Shown here piece after piece: positions 29,455-35,021 of a stretch of DNA of 35,021 nucleotides (position 1 is the first letter of the stretch; each line of letters opens with the position of its first letter). Both the position numbers and the translations under genes were made by a program. Below the pieces are notes generated by a model. It searched no databases, had not been told where the DNA came from, and was given only the letters and a program-made list of their open reading frames with translations. Origin of the DNA: a virus; the IMG/VR virus record IMGVR_UViG_3300048590_001437, positions 1-35,021 of that record. One strand, 5' to 3'.

Positions 29455-29817
29455 TCAGTGCCCCGCCGGCGCTGGTTGCCGCATTTTGTCCTTCTCCACC
29501 CACGTCAGTTCCGCCACGTAGTAGGTGATCGTCCGTCCGCTCTTCGGATGACGATATTGCGCCGTCCGTCGCGCAATCTCCGCCGCCTCCGGCACATGAA
29601 AGGCACGTCGGCAAGTTTCGATTTCCGTGTCAGAGGGGTAGATCCCTTCCCGCCCCAGCGCCAATCGCCAGTGGTGCCGATCTCGGCGCTGCATCACAAT
29701 CTGCAACCCATGCGGCAGCGGTCGATGCAACGCGGCCTCATCACCTTGCGTCTCCAACGTGTCACGCATGTCGTCCGCAATTGTCATCAGCCTGTTGTCC
29801 TTGCTCCCTGTTCTCAT
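29455..29817 (-). CDS. Hypothetical protein, 120 residues
   Basis: A mixed alpha/beta protein: MTIADDMRDTLETQGDEAALHRPLPHGLQIVMQRRDRHHWRLALGREGIYPSDTEIETCRRAFHVPEAAEIARR, ending with aromatic strands (TAQYRHPKSGRTITYYVAELTW). AGGAGG lies about 7 nt before the ATG at 29817, supporting the full-length frame. It sits between the nuclease-like gene and the integrase. No family is recognised; the basic, aromatic make-up would suit nucleic-acid contact. Confidence 0.55.
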   Translation of the reverse strand: MRTGSKDNRLMTIADDMRDTLETQGDEAALHRPLPHGLQIVMQRRDRHHWRLALGREGIYPSDTEIETCRRAFHVPEAAEIARRTAQYRHPKSGRTITYYVAELTWVEKDKMRQPAPAGH

Positions 29818-29841
29818 TGCTTGATCCTCCTAAAGCCCAAC

Positions 29842-30321
29842 TCAAAAGACCTTGCGCGCAATGCATTCAAATTCATCCAGCGGCACCAGCAACCCGACTG
29901 TGTGGTAGCCTCGGTTCGGAATCCGCCGCACCGGATATTCTTCCCGCCAGCGAGGCAACTGTCGGCGCAACCGACGCATCGAAATCAGATAAATTGTTTC
30001 CGGGTCGGGAATGTAATAGATCAGCGCCGTTGCCTGCGACCGCACTGCCCACCCCAGCCGACGAGCCAGTCGGTGCTGCCCTGGATTGGGGTCGATACTG
30101 ATCGTCTCCACAAAGGCATTTCCGGTGCGCCCTGCCGTAGCATCTGTCTTGTATTCCACCGTGAAAGATTGCTTCGACTCCCGTTCTACAAATACTCGGT
30201 CAATCCCTGCGCGCTGTGCCGTCATGTCCACCGGCGTGATGTCATACCACCGGCCAAAGAACTGATCGAGCGCTTCCTCTCCCTGCACCCCCATCGCCAA
30301 CTGGGTATCAGATGAATACAT
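29842..30321 (-). CDS. PD-(D/E)XK nuclease-like protein
   Basis: This encodes 159 residues. An N-terminal helix (GVQGEEALDQFFGRWYDI) precedes RAGIDRVFVERESKQSFTVEYKTD (about 38-60). There an Asp (GIDRVFV) is followed by strand V-E-Y-K, the D-(x)n-E-x-K core of the restriction-endonuclease-like fold. FVETISID follows, as in several phage-encoded members. It may be a resolvase or recombination nuclease, or a decayed one. Its ATG overlaps the preceding stop (TAATG), so it is coupled to the methyltransferase fusion gene. Activity is inferred only from the motif. Confidence 0.65.
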   Translation of the reverse strand: MYSSDTQLAMGVQGEEALDQFFGRWYDITPVDMTAQRAGIDRVFVERESKQSFTVEYKTDATAGRTGNAFVETISIDPNPGQHRLARRLGWAVRSQATALIYYIPDPETIYLISMRRLRRQLPRWREEYPVRRIPNRGYHTVGLLVPLDEFECIARKVF

Positions 30322-31589
30322 TAGCCCTCCATTGCTCGCTCAAGCACTGGCCCCAACTCGCTAAAGACTCTCGCAAACTGGGGCCGGTTCGGCCCAATGT
30401 AAAAGACCGCTTGTCCCTGCCGTGCCCCCGCAGGGGCATGACCCTCGCGCCAAAACTGCACGCGCGAGGCTGGAAAGCAGACTGGGAAGCGAGTCAAGAG
30501 GCTCTGAAACCAAACCGTCTCGGTGGCGTTGTTGACCAAGATCACCGCCTGGGTCATGTCGCCAAGGGTGTATTCGTCAATTGCCTTCTTGATAAACTCT
30601 TGTGCCAACGGCGACGAATAGGGCGGATTCAGCCACACCCGCCCCGACCACGGCAGCGCCAAACCGTTGGTCGTCTTGTCGAAAAAGCGTGCGGCTCCCA
30701 CCACCTCGTTGGCCGCCACACACGACGCCGGGTCCAGGTCGATTGCGCCCATTACCGCGCGCGCTGCGTCGGTGTACTGTTGGGGCGTATACCACTCGTC
30801 GGAGTCATAGTCGGGCCGCTGCGAGATGGGCAGCGTGGCGGGGCCGACGGGCTTGGGCTGCTCATACTCTGCCGCCCAAGCCGGGTCCGGCTCCCAACGC
30901 GGGGCCGGCGGGTCAATCTGGGGCAGCTTGCTGGTAAAGACCAGCCCGCGCGCCGTCATGGCATTTTCCATCGCGGCCAACTCGCGGCGTTTCCCTTCGG
31001 TCTCCGTCGCCCAGTGCGCGCGATACAGCGTGCTGTCACTCGCTTGTTGCAAGGCGTCGCGAAAAAGCGCACTGGTTGCCGGTTGGTCCAGCAGCGAGCC
31101 GTAAACCCACGCCGGCTCCATTTTGAAGTCGTCGGCGCTGACTCGCTCAAAGGTCTGGGTGGGGGCGGGTGGCGTCTCAACCGTCTCGACGCGCGGCTTG
31201 TACTGTTCGGCGACCGTCGCCACATGCGCCGCGGTCACCTTGCCGCCGGGCGCAGTCTCGACTGCCTCCTGCCAGGCGACGCGCTGTTGCTCTGGGGGCA
31301 GCGCGGTCAGGGGGCGGGTCTGTGCTTCGCTGGTGGGCAAAATGGGTACAATTGTACCCAGATTCGCGACTGTTTCAGACGCCGAAATTAACTTATTGGC
31401 ATAATTGCGCGCCATGTTCCACTTAACCCGGCAGTAATCTTCAAAGGTTTCATATCCCTGCCGATAAAGCCGCTGATCCCGAATCGTTAATAGTGCATTG
31501 CCGACGCGCACAAATGCATGTAACTCGCCTTGAATCGTCGCTTCACATTGGTCGAGCCGACTGCGCTCGTCGATGGTCAGTTCATTCAT
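30321..31589 (-). CDS. Fusion: N-terminal helical regulatory domain plus phage N6-adenine methyltransferase
   Basis: This encodes 422 residues. Residues 1-75 (RLDQCEATIQGELHAFVRVGNALLTIRDQRLYRQGYETFEDYCRVKWNMARNYANKLISASETVANL) form the helical domain found at the N-terminus of DUF3102-like and related phage/ICE proteins. A Pro/Thr-rich linker follows. Residues about 260-420 match the phage DNA N-6-adenine-methyltransferase family: DEWYTPQQYTDAARAVMGAIDLDPASC, the catalytic NPPY at 321-324, and PASRVQFWREGHAPAGARQGQAVFYIG. It probably modifies phage DNA against host restriction. This is the third adenine methyltransferase in the window. The start at 31589 follows AAGG. It is one of the first genes behind the early promoter. 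Confidence 0.87.
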   Translation of the reverse strand: MNELTIDERSRLDQCEATIQGELHAFVRVGNALLTIRDQRLYRQGYETFEDYCRVKWNMARNYANKLISASETVANLGTIVPILPTSEAQTRPLTALPPEQQRVAWQEAVETAPGGKVTAAHVATVAEQYKPRVETVETPPAPTQTFERVSADDFKMEPAWVYGSLLDQPATSALFRDALQQASDSTLYRAHWATETEGKRRELAAMENAMTARGLVFTSKLPQIDPPAPRWEPDPAWAAEYEQPKPVGPATLPISQRPDYDSDEWYTPQQYTDAARAVMGAIDLDPASCVAANEVVGAARFFDKTTNGLALPWSGRVWLNPPYSSPLAQEFIKKAIDEYTLGDMTQAVILVNNATETVWFQSLLTRFPVCFPASRVQFWREGHAPAGARQGQAVFYIGPNRPQFARVFSELGPVLERAMEG

Positions 31590-31610
31590 CGTTGTAACCT
31601 TTGTTCCTTG

Positions 31611-31835
31611 CTAGCGGTCAGAATCGGATTGCAAGGTTGTCTCGGCCTGTTGCTGCCGAGCTAAAACTTTGCCGGCTTCGGTTGTGACCGCTAGCCCAAG
31701 ATCAAGCCGCAACGCTTCGTCCCGAATCAGCCGGCGCAATGTAGCTGAAATAGGGGCATTGCCGTCTTTGGCCGCGATGGCATCTAGTTTTTCCTTGTCA
31801 GAGGGCGTTAGAAGAAAACGCACAGACATATCCAT
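31611..31835 (-). CDS. Ribbon-helix-helix (CopG/Arc-like) transcription regulator
   Basis: This encodes 74 residues. The first strand MSVRFLLTPSDKEKL pairs in the dimer to contact DNA. Helices DKEKLDAIAAKDG and SATLRRLIRDEALRLD complete the RHH fold; the rest is a polar tail. The ATG at 31835 has GAGG upstream; 31829 is an alternative. It is the first gene transcribed leftward from the switch region, the place where a Cro- or Arc-like early repressor is expected, opposite the XRE repressor. It may autoregulate at the inverted repeats in the switch. Confidence 0.75.
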   Translation of the reverse strand: MDMSVRFLLTPSDKEKLDAIAAKDGNAPISATLRRLIRDEALRLDLGLAVTTEAGKVLARQQQAETTLQSDSDR

Positions 31836-31864
31836 ATCCACCTCATTTCTTTTGTCGCTAAAAT

Positions 31865-31909
31865 GGCTACCTACAAAAGCATTGTAGCCTATCTGGTGAC
31901 ACATGTCAA
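31865..31909 (-). promoter_or_regulatory. Early leftward promoter with overlapping operator palindromes
   Basis: On the minus strand TTGACA (31909-31904) and TACAAT (31886-31881) are exactly 17 nt apart, a near-consensus sigma-70 promoter. Two inverted repeats overlap it: TGACA-CA-TGTCA (31897-31908) covers the -35, and GGCTAC-N13-GTAGCC (31865-31889) covers the -10 and start. They are likely operators for the divergent XRE repressor and/or the RHH protein. Confidence 0.75.
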
Positions 31910-31966
31910 TTAGATTGCTAGTGATTGGTCAACAATATGGCGACTTTTTGCGATATATTGGGAAAC

Positions 31967-32518
31967 ATGGGGATAAATCAACGGCTGCGCGAGAGACGCG
32001 AAAAAGCCGGCTTGACACTCGGTCAAGTCGGTGAATACGAAGGCTTGGGCAAGCAGTATTTGTCGAAGCTAGAATTAGGCGTGAATGATCCGCCTACGTG
32101 GGATTTATTGGCCCGCTTGGCGCGCAGATACCACACAAGCACCGACTATTTGCTTGGACTGACTGACGATCCTGCGGCTACAGACCAACCGCTCCGGGGC
32201 AATCGCCCACCTGAGATCGTCTTGTCCGGCGAATTAGGTGAGGTGATGGGTTCTTTAGGACGCGACGAACAGACGGCCCTTATCGAAATTGGTCGGATTC
32301 TTAGTCGCATCTCCGCTCAAAATCGTGAACGAATACTCGGGCAGTTTTTCCTACGCATGATGCAGGATTTCGAGGATGCACTTGGGGAAAAGGCGGCGGA
32401 GGACCTCTATTCAGCGATTGACCTTGCGGCGGACGGTGACGACTCGGCGCTGAGCAGTTGGTTTATGCGCTATGTCGGTACTCCCAAAGACGGCTTGCCA
32501 AACAGCCGCCAACAATGA
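31967..32518 (+). CDS. XRE-family (CI-like) repressor
   Basis: The 183-residue protein has an N-terminal helix-turn-helix (INQRLRERREKAGLTLGQVGEYEGLGKQYLSKLELGVNDPPTWDLLARLARRYHTSTDYLLGLTD, residues 3-67) typical of phage repressors. A C-terminal part without a recognisable Ser-Lys peptidase follows, so it is probably not a LexA-type self-cleaving repressor. The acidic helix LGEKAAEDLYSAIDLAADGD may mediate dimerisation. The ATG at 31967 has GGGAAA upstream; the 31925 start is less likely because it lacks a ribosome site. It is divergent from the RHH gene across a 131-bp control region and is the only phage-side plus-strand gene outside the cargo. It probably maintains lysogeny. Confidence 0.88.
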   Translation: MGINQRLRERREKAGLTLGQVGEYEGLGKQYLSKLELGVNDPPTWDLLARLARRYHTSTDYLLGLTDDPAATDQPLRGNRPPEIVLSGELGEVMGSLGRDEQTALIEIGRILSRISAQNRERILGQFFLRMMQDFEDALGEKAAEDLYSAIDLAADGDDSALSSWFMRYVGTPKDGLPNSRQQ

Positions 32519-32593
32519 GACCCGGCGTAGTCTGCCATCCATGTCATGTCGTTGAAACTGAGCTGCATACTTGCGTTGTTTTCGCCGGGCCAT
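32411..32593 (-). CDS. Possible small basic protein overlapping the repressor's 3' end
   Basis: An open frame of 60 residues starts at 32593 with a good AGGAG site 7 nt upstream. It is Arg/Lys-rich (MARRKQRKYAAQFQRHDMDGRLRRVS). It overlaps the XRE gene on the opposite strand by 108 nt, which lowers its likelihood. The region upstream also contains the LexA-like box, so it could be SOS-controlled if real. Confidence 0.2.
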   Translation of the reverse strand: MARRKQRKYAAQFQRHDMDGRLRRVSLLAAVWQAVFGSTDIAHKPTAQRRVVTVRRKVNR

Positions 32594-32612
32594 CGGGGTT
32601 CTCCTGGTAAAA

Positions 32613-32636
32613 TGCATAATTAGAACTTGCGTTCTA
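32613..32636 (+). promoter_or_regulatory. LexA-like (SOS) box next to an extended -10
   Basis: TAGAAC-TTGC-GTTCTA (32621-32636) is a perfect palindrome containing GAAC-N4-GTTC, the core of gram-positive-type LexA boxes. It directly follows an extended -10 TG-CATAAT (32613-32620), so bound LexA would cover the start of transcription. The next gene is the nuclease at 32728, suggesting DNA-damage induction. Confidence 0.6.
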
Positions 32637-32727
32637 TATTAAGTCCAAAAATTGACTGCGTCAAGGTCTTTGTGGACCTGTCATTTGATTTTGCCAATAT
32701 CAGTGGTCTTCACCCTCGGAGGAAAGC

Positions 32728-33846
32728 ATGGACTTTATTGATAGACTACGTGAACTCGCAGCCAGAATCCCTCGCCAGCTTGAGCACATCCAGACTGAGG
32801 AAGCAACGAAGAGCGCCTTGATCTTGCCGTTTATTGCTGCACTTGGCTACAACGTATTTGATCCTACTGAAGTGACTCCCGAATTGAATGCGGATGTTGG
32901 AGTAAAGAAGGGGGAAAAGGTGGATTATGCCATTCTAAAAGATGGCAAGCCCATCATTCTTTTTGAATGCAAACATCATTCCGCAGACTTGTCACTCGCC
33001 CATGCATCGCAATTATATCGATATTTCAGTGTAACCGAGGCGCGTTTCAGCGTGCTCACCAATGGAATCATTTACTGGTTCTACACTGATCTGGATGCGC
33101 CCAACAAAATGGATGCCAAGCCATTTTTTGAGTTTAATTTGCTGGATATTGACGAAGATGATGTGGAAGAACTGAAGAAGTTCTCCAAGTCGGCATTCGA
33201 TCTCAATCATATTCTGACCACAGCAAGCGAATTGAAATACACACGCGAAATTGTTCGACTGCTTGCCGAACAGTTACGGGAACCCAGTGACGATTTTGTG
33301 AAATTTGTAGTTTCTAACGTTTACAGTGGTCGCATGACGCAACCTATCCGAGAGCAGTTTACCCCTCTGACGCGCCAAGCCTTCAACGTCTTGATTAATA
33401 ACCGCATTCAGGACCGGTTGCGCAGTGTCTTGGCAAACGACGCTAATTCAGCACCTGTCACTGCTCCTGCGGTCACTAATGATATTGTGCCCGCTCCAGA
33501 GGATGTTGCCGGGATAGTCGTTACCACGGACGAAGAAACCGAGGCGTTCTATATCATACGTGCCATTTTGCACGAACTGGTTAACACCAAGCGGATCGTC
33601 ATGCGCGACGTACAAAGCTACTGCGGAATTCTGTTGGATGACAATAATCGCAAGCCTATCTGTAGGTTGTACTTCAATACGACCCAAAAGTATCTAGGGC
33701 TGTTTGATACAGGACAGATGGAGCGGGTGGCGATTGAGGGGCTGGAAGACATCTATAAGTACGTAGAGCGGATGAAGGTAGTTGTGACGCGATATGAGGA
33801 TAAGAGCGCAAAACCTGCGAAGCCCGCAAAGTCTGAGCCGGTGTGA
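32728..33846 (+). CDS. Standalone HSDR_N-type restriction endonuclease-like protein
   Basis: The 372-residue protein has an N-terminal PD-(D/E)XK domain like the N-terminus of type I HsdR, but it lacks the helicase part. The helix EEATKSALILPFIAALGYNVFDP (25-47) is followed by VDYAILKDGKPIILFECKHHS (about 65-85). The Asp in VDYAI and the E-C-K in LFECK are the catalytic set. SQLYRYFSVTEARFSVLTNGIIYWFYTDL is the next conserved stretch. The C-terminal 150 residues (EFYIIRAILHELV-like, then YCGILLDDNNRKPICRLYFN) occur in the same family. GGAGGAAAG precedes the ATG. It lies downstream of an SOS-like box, outside the phage operon but on the switch side. It is probably an accessory or defence nuclease; its partner and target are unknown. 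Confidence 0.8.
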   Translation: MDFIDRLRELAARIPRQLEHIQTEEATKSALILPFIAALGYNVFDPTEVTPELNADVGVKKGEKVDYAILKDGKPIILFECKHHSADLSLAHASQLYRYFSVTEARFSVLTNGIIYWFYTDLDAPNKMDAKPFFEFNLLDIDEDDVEELKKFSKSAFDLNHILTTASELKYTREIVRLLAEQLREPSDDFVKFVVSNVYSGRMTQPIREQFTPLTRQAFNVLINNRIQDRLRSVLANDANSAPVTAPAVTNDIVPAPEDVAGIVVTTDEETEAFYIIRAILHELVNTKRIVMRDVQSYCGILLDDNNRKPICRLYFNTTQKYLGLFDTGQMERVAIEGLEDIYKYVERMKVVVTRYEDKSAKPAKPAKSEPV

Positions 33847-33869
33847 GGCGATAATAAGGCCTTATCGGT
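33847..33869. repeat. Copy 6 of the palindrome, abutting the nuclease gene stop
   Basis: GGCGATAA and TTATCGGT flank TAAGGCC (7 nt), starting at the base right after the TGA stop. A matching half-site TTATCGCC lies at 34041-34048 without its left arm. Confidence 0.7.
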
Positions 33870-33890
33870 TGATAGTGGAGAGAAGAGGTA

Positions 33891-34037
33891 ATGCCTGGCT
33901 CAGGGGCGGCTACGGCTTCATGTTACAAAAAACGCATCATATTGCTACCCAGTTACGACCAACAGAGAGTGGATAGCATGCACGGTTGGCAGCACAATGA
34001 CAGCGAAGAAGGCCAACTGATAAATCCAGCAAGCTAA
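33891..34037 (+). CDS. Doubtful 48-residue open frame
   Basis: ATG at 33891 has GAAGAGG close ahead and reads 48 codons (MPGSGAATASCYKKRIILLPSYDQQ, then SMHGWQHNDSEEG). The composition is unremarkable and no family is recognised. It lies between palindrome copy 6 and an isolated half-site. I list it because the 33847-34348 stretch otherwise contains no protein gene. Confidence 0.15.
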   Translation: MPGSGAATASCYKKRIILLPSYDQQRVDSMHGWQHNDSEEGQLINPAS

Positions 34038-34151
34038 GCCTTATCGCCTCACAAAGCCACTATCAAACATTTGGTTACACCACATGGATAGTTATGAAAA
34101 GACCGCACGGCTGGGGTAAAAAAGCTAGCCGTATCGTCTAATCACACCTGT

Positions 34152-34207
34152 GTTGGTTGGCACAATTCACATCCGTGAGGTCGCGGGTTCAAGTCCCTCC
34201 GCGCCCA
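34152..34207 (+). tRNA. Degenerate tRNA-Val(CAC)-like 3' remnant
   Basis: A D-arm-like GTTGGTTGGC, an anticodon-loop-like TTCACAT (anticodon CAC), AGGTC, then GCGGGTTCAAGTCCCTC (T-arm with one mismatch) and CGCGCCCA (acceptor 3' strand) follow in the correct spacing. The 5' acceptor partner GGGCGCG is absent and the anticodon stem pairs poorly, so it is not a functional tRNA. The 3' half of a tRNA left beside an integrase gene is a typical att-site remnant. Confidence 0.4.
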
Positions 34208-34229
34208 CCTACGTGACATAAGTGTCAGC

Positions 34230-34277
34230 GCTTAGAGCGCACGGACAGGTAATTTTACCTGTCCGTGCGCTCTAAGC
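34230..34277 (+). terminator. Perfect 23-bp hairpin after the tRNA-like remnant
   Basis: The two 23-nt arms at 34230-34252 and 34255-34277 (core GAGCGCACGGACAGG / CCTGTCCGTGCGCTC) are fully complementary with only TT between them. It lies 22 nt past the tRNA remnant and 71 nt before the integrase ATG. It could be a bidirectional terminator or a recombination-site structure. Confidence 0.55.
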
Positions 34278-34348
34278 ATTTCTGGACCTGGTTTGTTATC
34301 GGCACACAAACGCAATTATCACCCATGCTTAGACTGCACGGAGGGAAC

Positions 34349-34678
34349 ATGGAGCTATGCGCCGTATTGGAAGGATATTGGTTGGCAAGACAGCGTGATT
34401 TGAGTGTCAATACATTCAATGACTATACGTTACATTTCCGCCGCATGGGAGAGTTCTTTGGTACAGATCGGGAGTTTGAAACTATCGGCAGTGACGAACT
34501 TCATGCGTTCTTAAACCACTGCAAAAATAAATTCAAGCTTGGCCCCAAGACCATGTCGAATTTATGGGCTGCGCTTAGTAGCCTCTGGACCTGGGCAGAA
34601 ACTGAACCCAGTCTTCGCACACCCCATGTCATCCGTGGCGTGATTGTAATGCACCCCAAAACTTGGATACACATCTAA
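34349..34678 (+). pseudogene. Second tyrosine integrase, N-terminal part truncated by an IS3 element
   Basis: About 98 genuine residues precede the IS junction. LCAVLEGYWLARQRDLSVNTFNDYTLHFRRMGEFFG and later helices ELHAFLNHCKNKFKLGPKTMSNLWAALSSLWTWAETE form the SAM-like N-terminal core-binding domain of tyrosine recombinases. The catalytic domain is missing. GGAGGG lies 5-6 nt before the ATG at 34349. At about 34645 the frame runs into the terminus of an IS3 element and stops at 34676-34678. Its position right after a tRNA 3' remnant indicates another integrative element, extending to the right, whose integrase was knocked out. Confidence 0.75.
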
Positions 34679-34712
34679 ATGAAGTAAGATGAGTCCAAGA
34701 AAGGGAAAAGTC

Positions 34713-35021
34713 ATGCGAAGTCGACGAGCCTTCAGTGCTGAATTCAAGGCACGGGTGGTGCTGGAAGTTTTGAGCGGTGCGAAGAACGCCGCCGAGATCT
34801 GTCGCGAGCACCAGATCAAGCCACAGTTGTTTGCCTCGTGGAAAGCGCGGTTTCTCGAAAATGCGTCGCAAGTCTTTAGGGAAGAGCGTTGCCTAGACGA
34901 GAACAGTGAGCGCATCTGCGAACTGGTAGGGTTGCTTGGGCAGAAGACGCTGGAGCTAGAAATCGCAAAAAAAGCCTCGGACATCTTGACATTGCACCAG
35001 CGCAGAAACGGGAAATCGTGA
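34713..35021 (+). CDS. IS3-family transposase OrfA
   Basis: The 102-residue protein has RRAFSAEFKARVVLEVLSGAKNAAEICREHQIKPQLFASWKARFLENASQVF, the helix-turn-helix that binds the IS ends. It is followed by a leucine-zipper-like helix with VGLLGQKTLELEIAKKAS. I use the ATG at 34713, with AAAGGG about 8 nt upstream; an ATG at 34689 is also in frame. A run of seven A's at 34967-34973, read in frame as A AAA AAA, is the standard slippery site for the -1 frameshift that makes the OrfAB fusion. In the -1 frame the reading stays open to the window end. It ends exactly at the last base of the window. Confidence 0.9.
   Translation: MRSRRAFSAEFKARVVLEVLSGAKNAAEICREHQIKPQLFASWKARFLENASQVFREERCLDENSERICELVGLLGQKTLELEIAKKASDILTLHQRRNGKS
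34967..34973 (+). promoter_or_regulatory. Predicted -1 translational frameshift site (A7)
   Basis: The A7 run reads A AAA AAA in the OrfA frame, allowing both tRNAs to slip back one base. The -1 frame stays open through the window end, as required for an OrfAB fusion. Confidence 0.6.

Larger units (their letters stand above)
34645..35021 (+). mobile_element. IS3-family element, left part
   Basis: The element begins near TGTAATGCACCCC at 34645 (TG terminus), interrupts the integrase gene and carries orfA. orfB and the right end lie outside the window. Its terminus differs from the candidate end of the left-hand IS3 remnant, so the two are probably different elements, although this cannot be settled here. 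Confidence 0.75.

Noticed and set aside
28492-30315. 607-codon open frame on the plus strand
   Set aside because: It is antisense to the integrase and two further minus-strand genes. Its translation is rich in Arg, His, Pro and Cys with no domain, whereas the opposite strand has clear recombinase motifs.
30312-31391. 359-codon plus-strand open frame
   Set aside because: Shadow of the methyltransferase fusion gene, which has NPPY and coupling to its neighbours. The antisense product is low-complexity Arg/Gly-rich.
34131-34207. Complete functional tRNA-Val gene
   Set aside because: The 3' half fits well, but the 5' acceptor strand GGGCGCG is absent and the anticodon stem has only three pairs.
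1-35021. The OrfB tail and the OrfA start as one IS3 element across a circular join
   Set aside because: OrfA ends at the last base and only 41 codons of OrfB are present at the first bases. A joined element would lack about 240 residues of OrfB, and the candidate termini differ.

Overview
The window is a piece of a bacterial chromosome, probably from the Chloroflexota (Anaerolineae/Caldilineae type). That is an inference from the RHS C-terminal style, the gram-positive-type LexA box, GC-rich codon use and the protein repertoire; no marker gene is present. Both ends stop inside IS3-family elements: an OrfB tail at 1-126 and an OrfA start at 34645-35021. The window probably lies between two IS copies.

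Layout. (i) 1-1700: IS remnant, then the decayed C-terminus of an RHS protein (490-1212) with an in-frame stop. A small putative lipoprotein overlaps its end by one base and could be its immunity protein. (ii) 1740-3045: a complete ISAs1-family element. (iii) 3186-12084, all on the minus strand: phage packaging and lysis genes. In transcription order these are a small protein, a holin-4-like protein, a three-domain lysin, an LLH-like holin, the small terminase, a glycosyltransferase, the large terminase, the portal and a MuF protein with a nuclease-like C-terminus. No capsid, protease or tail gene follows. The run ends 140 bp before the IS, so the prophage looks truncated. (iv) 12368-18147, plus strand: a cargo block with a small membrane protein, a zinc-ribbon membrane protein and a complete type III restriction-modification pair (mod-res). 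(v) 18185-31835, minus strand: early and replication genes. These include a D12-class adenine methylase, an HExxH protein, many small zinc-binding proteins, an ECF sigma factor, an iteron-like repeat region next to a primase-helicase, a tyrosine integrase, a PD-(D/E)XK-like protein, an NPPY adenine methyltransferase fusion and a ribbon-helix-helix regulator. (vi) 31836-31966: the lysogeny switch, with a near-consensus leftward promoter overlapped by two inverted repeats and a divergent XRE repressor. (vii) 32621-33846: a standalone HSDR_N-type nuclease downstream of a LexA-like box. (viii) 33847-34678: a non-coding stretch with a tRNA-Val-like 3' remnant, a 23-bp perfect hairpin and a second integrase gene cut off by the right-hand IS3 element.

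How it works together. The early promoter at 31.9 kb would drive a long leftward operon carrying DNA modification, replication and a sigma factor. A control region at 12.1-12.3 kb (two palindromes, a -35-like TTGACA and a terminator) sits ahead of the lysis and packaging genes. The type III system and the SOS-linked nuclease look like defence or fitness cargo.

The most unusual structure is a 23-bp palindrome, GGCGATAA-N7-TTATCGGT. It occurs six times from 5.9 to 33.9 kb, always with a 7-nt spacer, both between genes and inside coding sequence.
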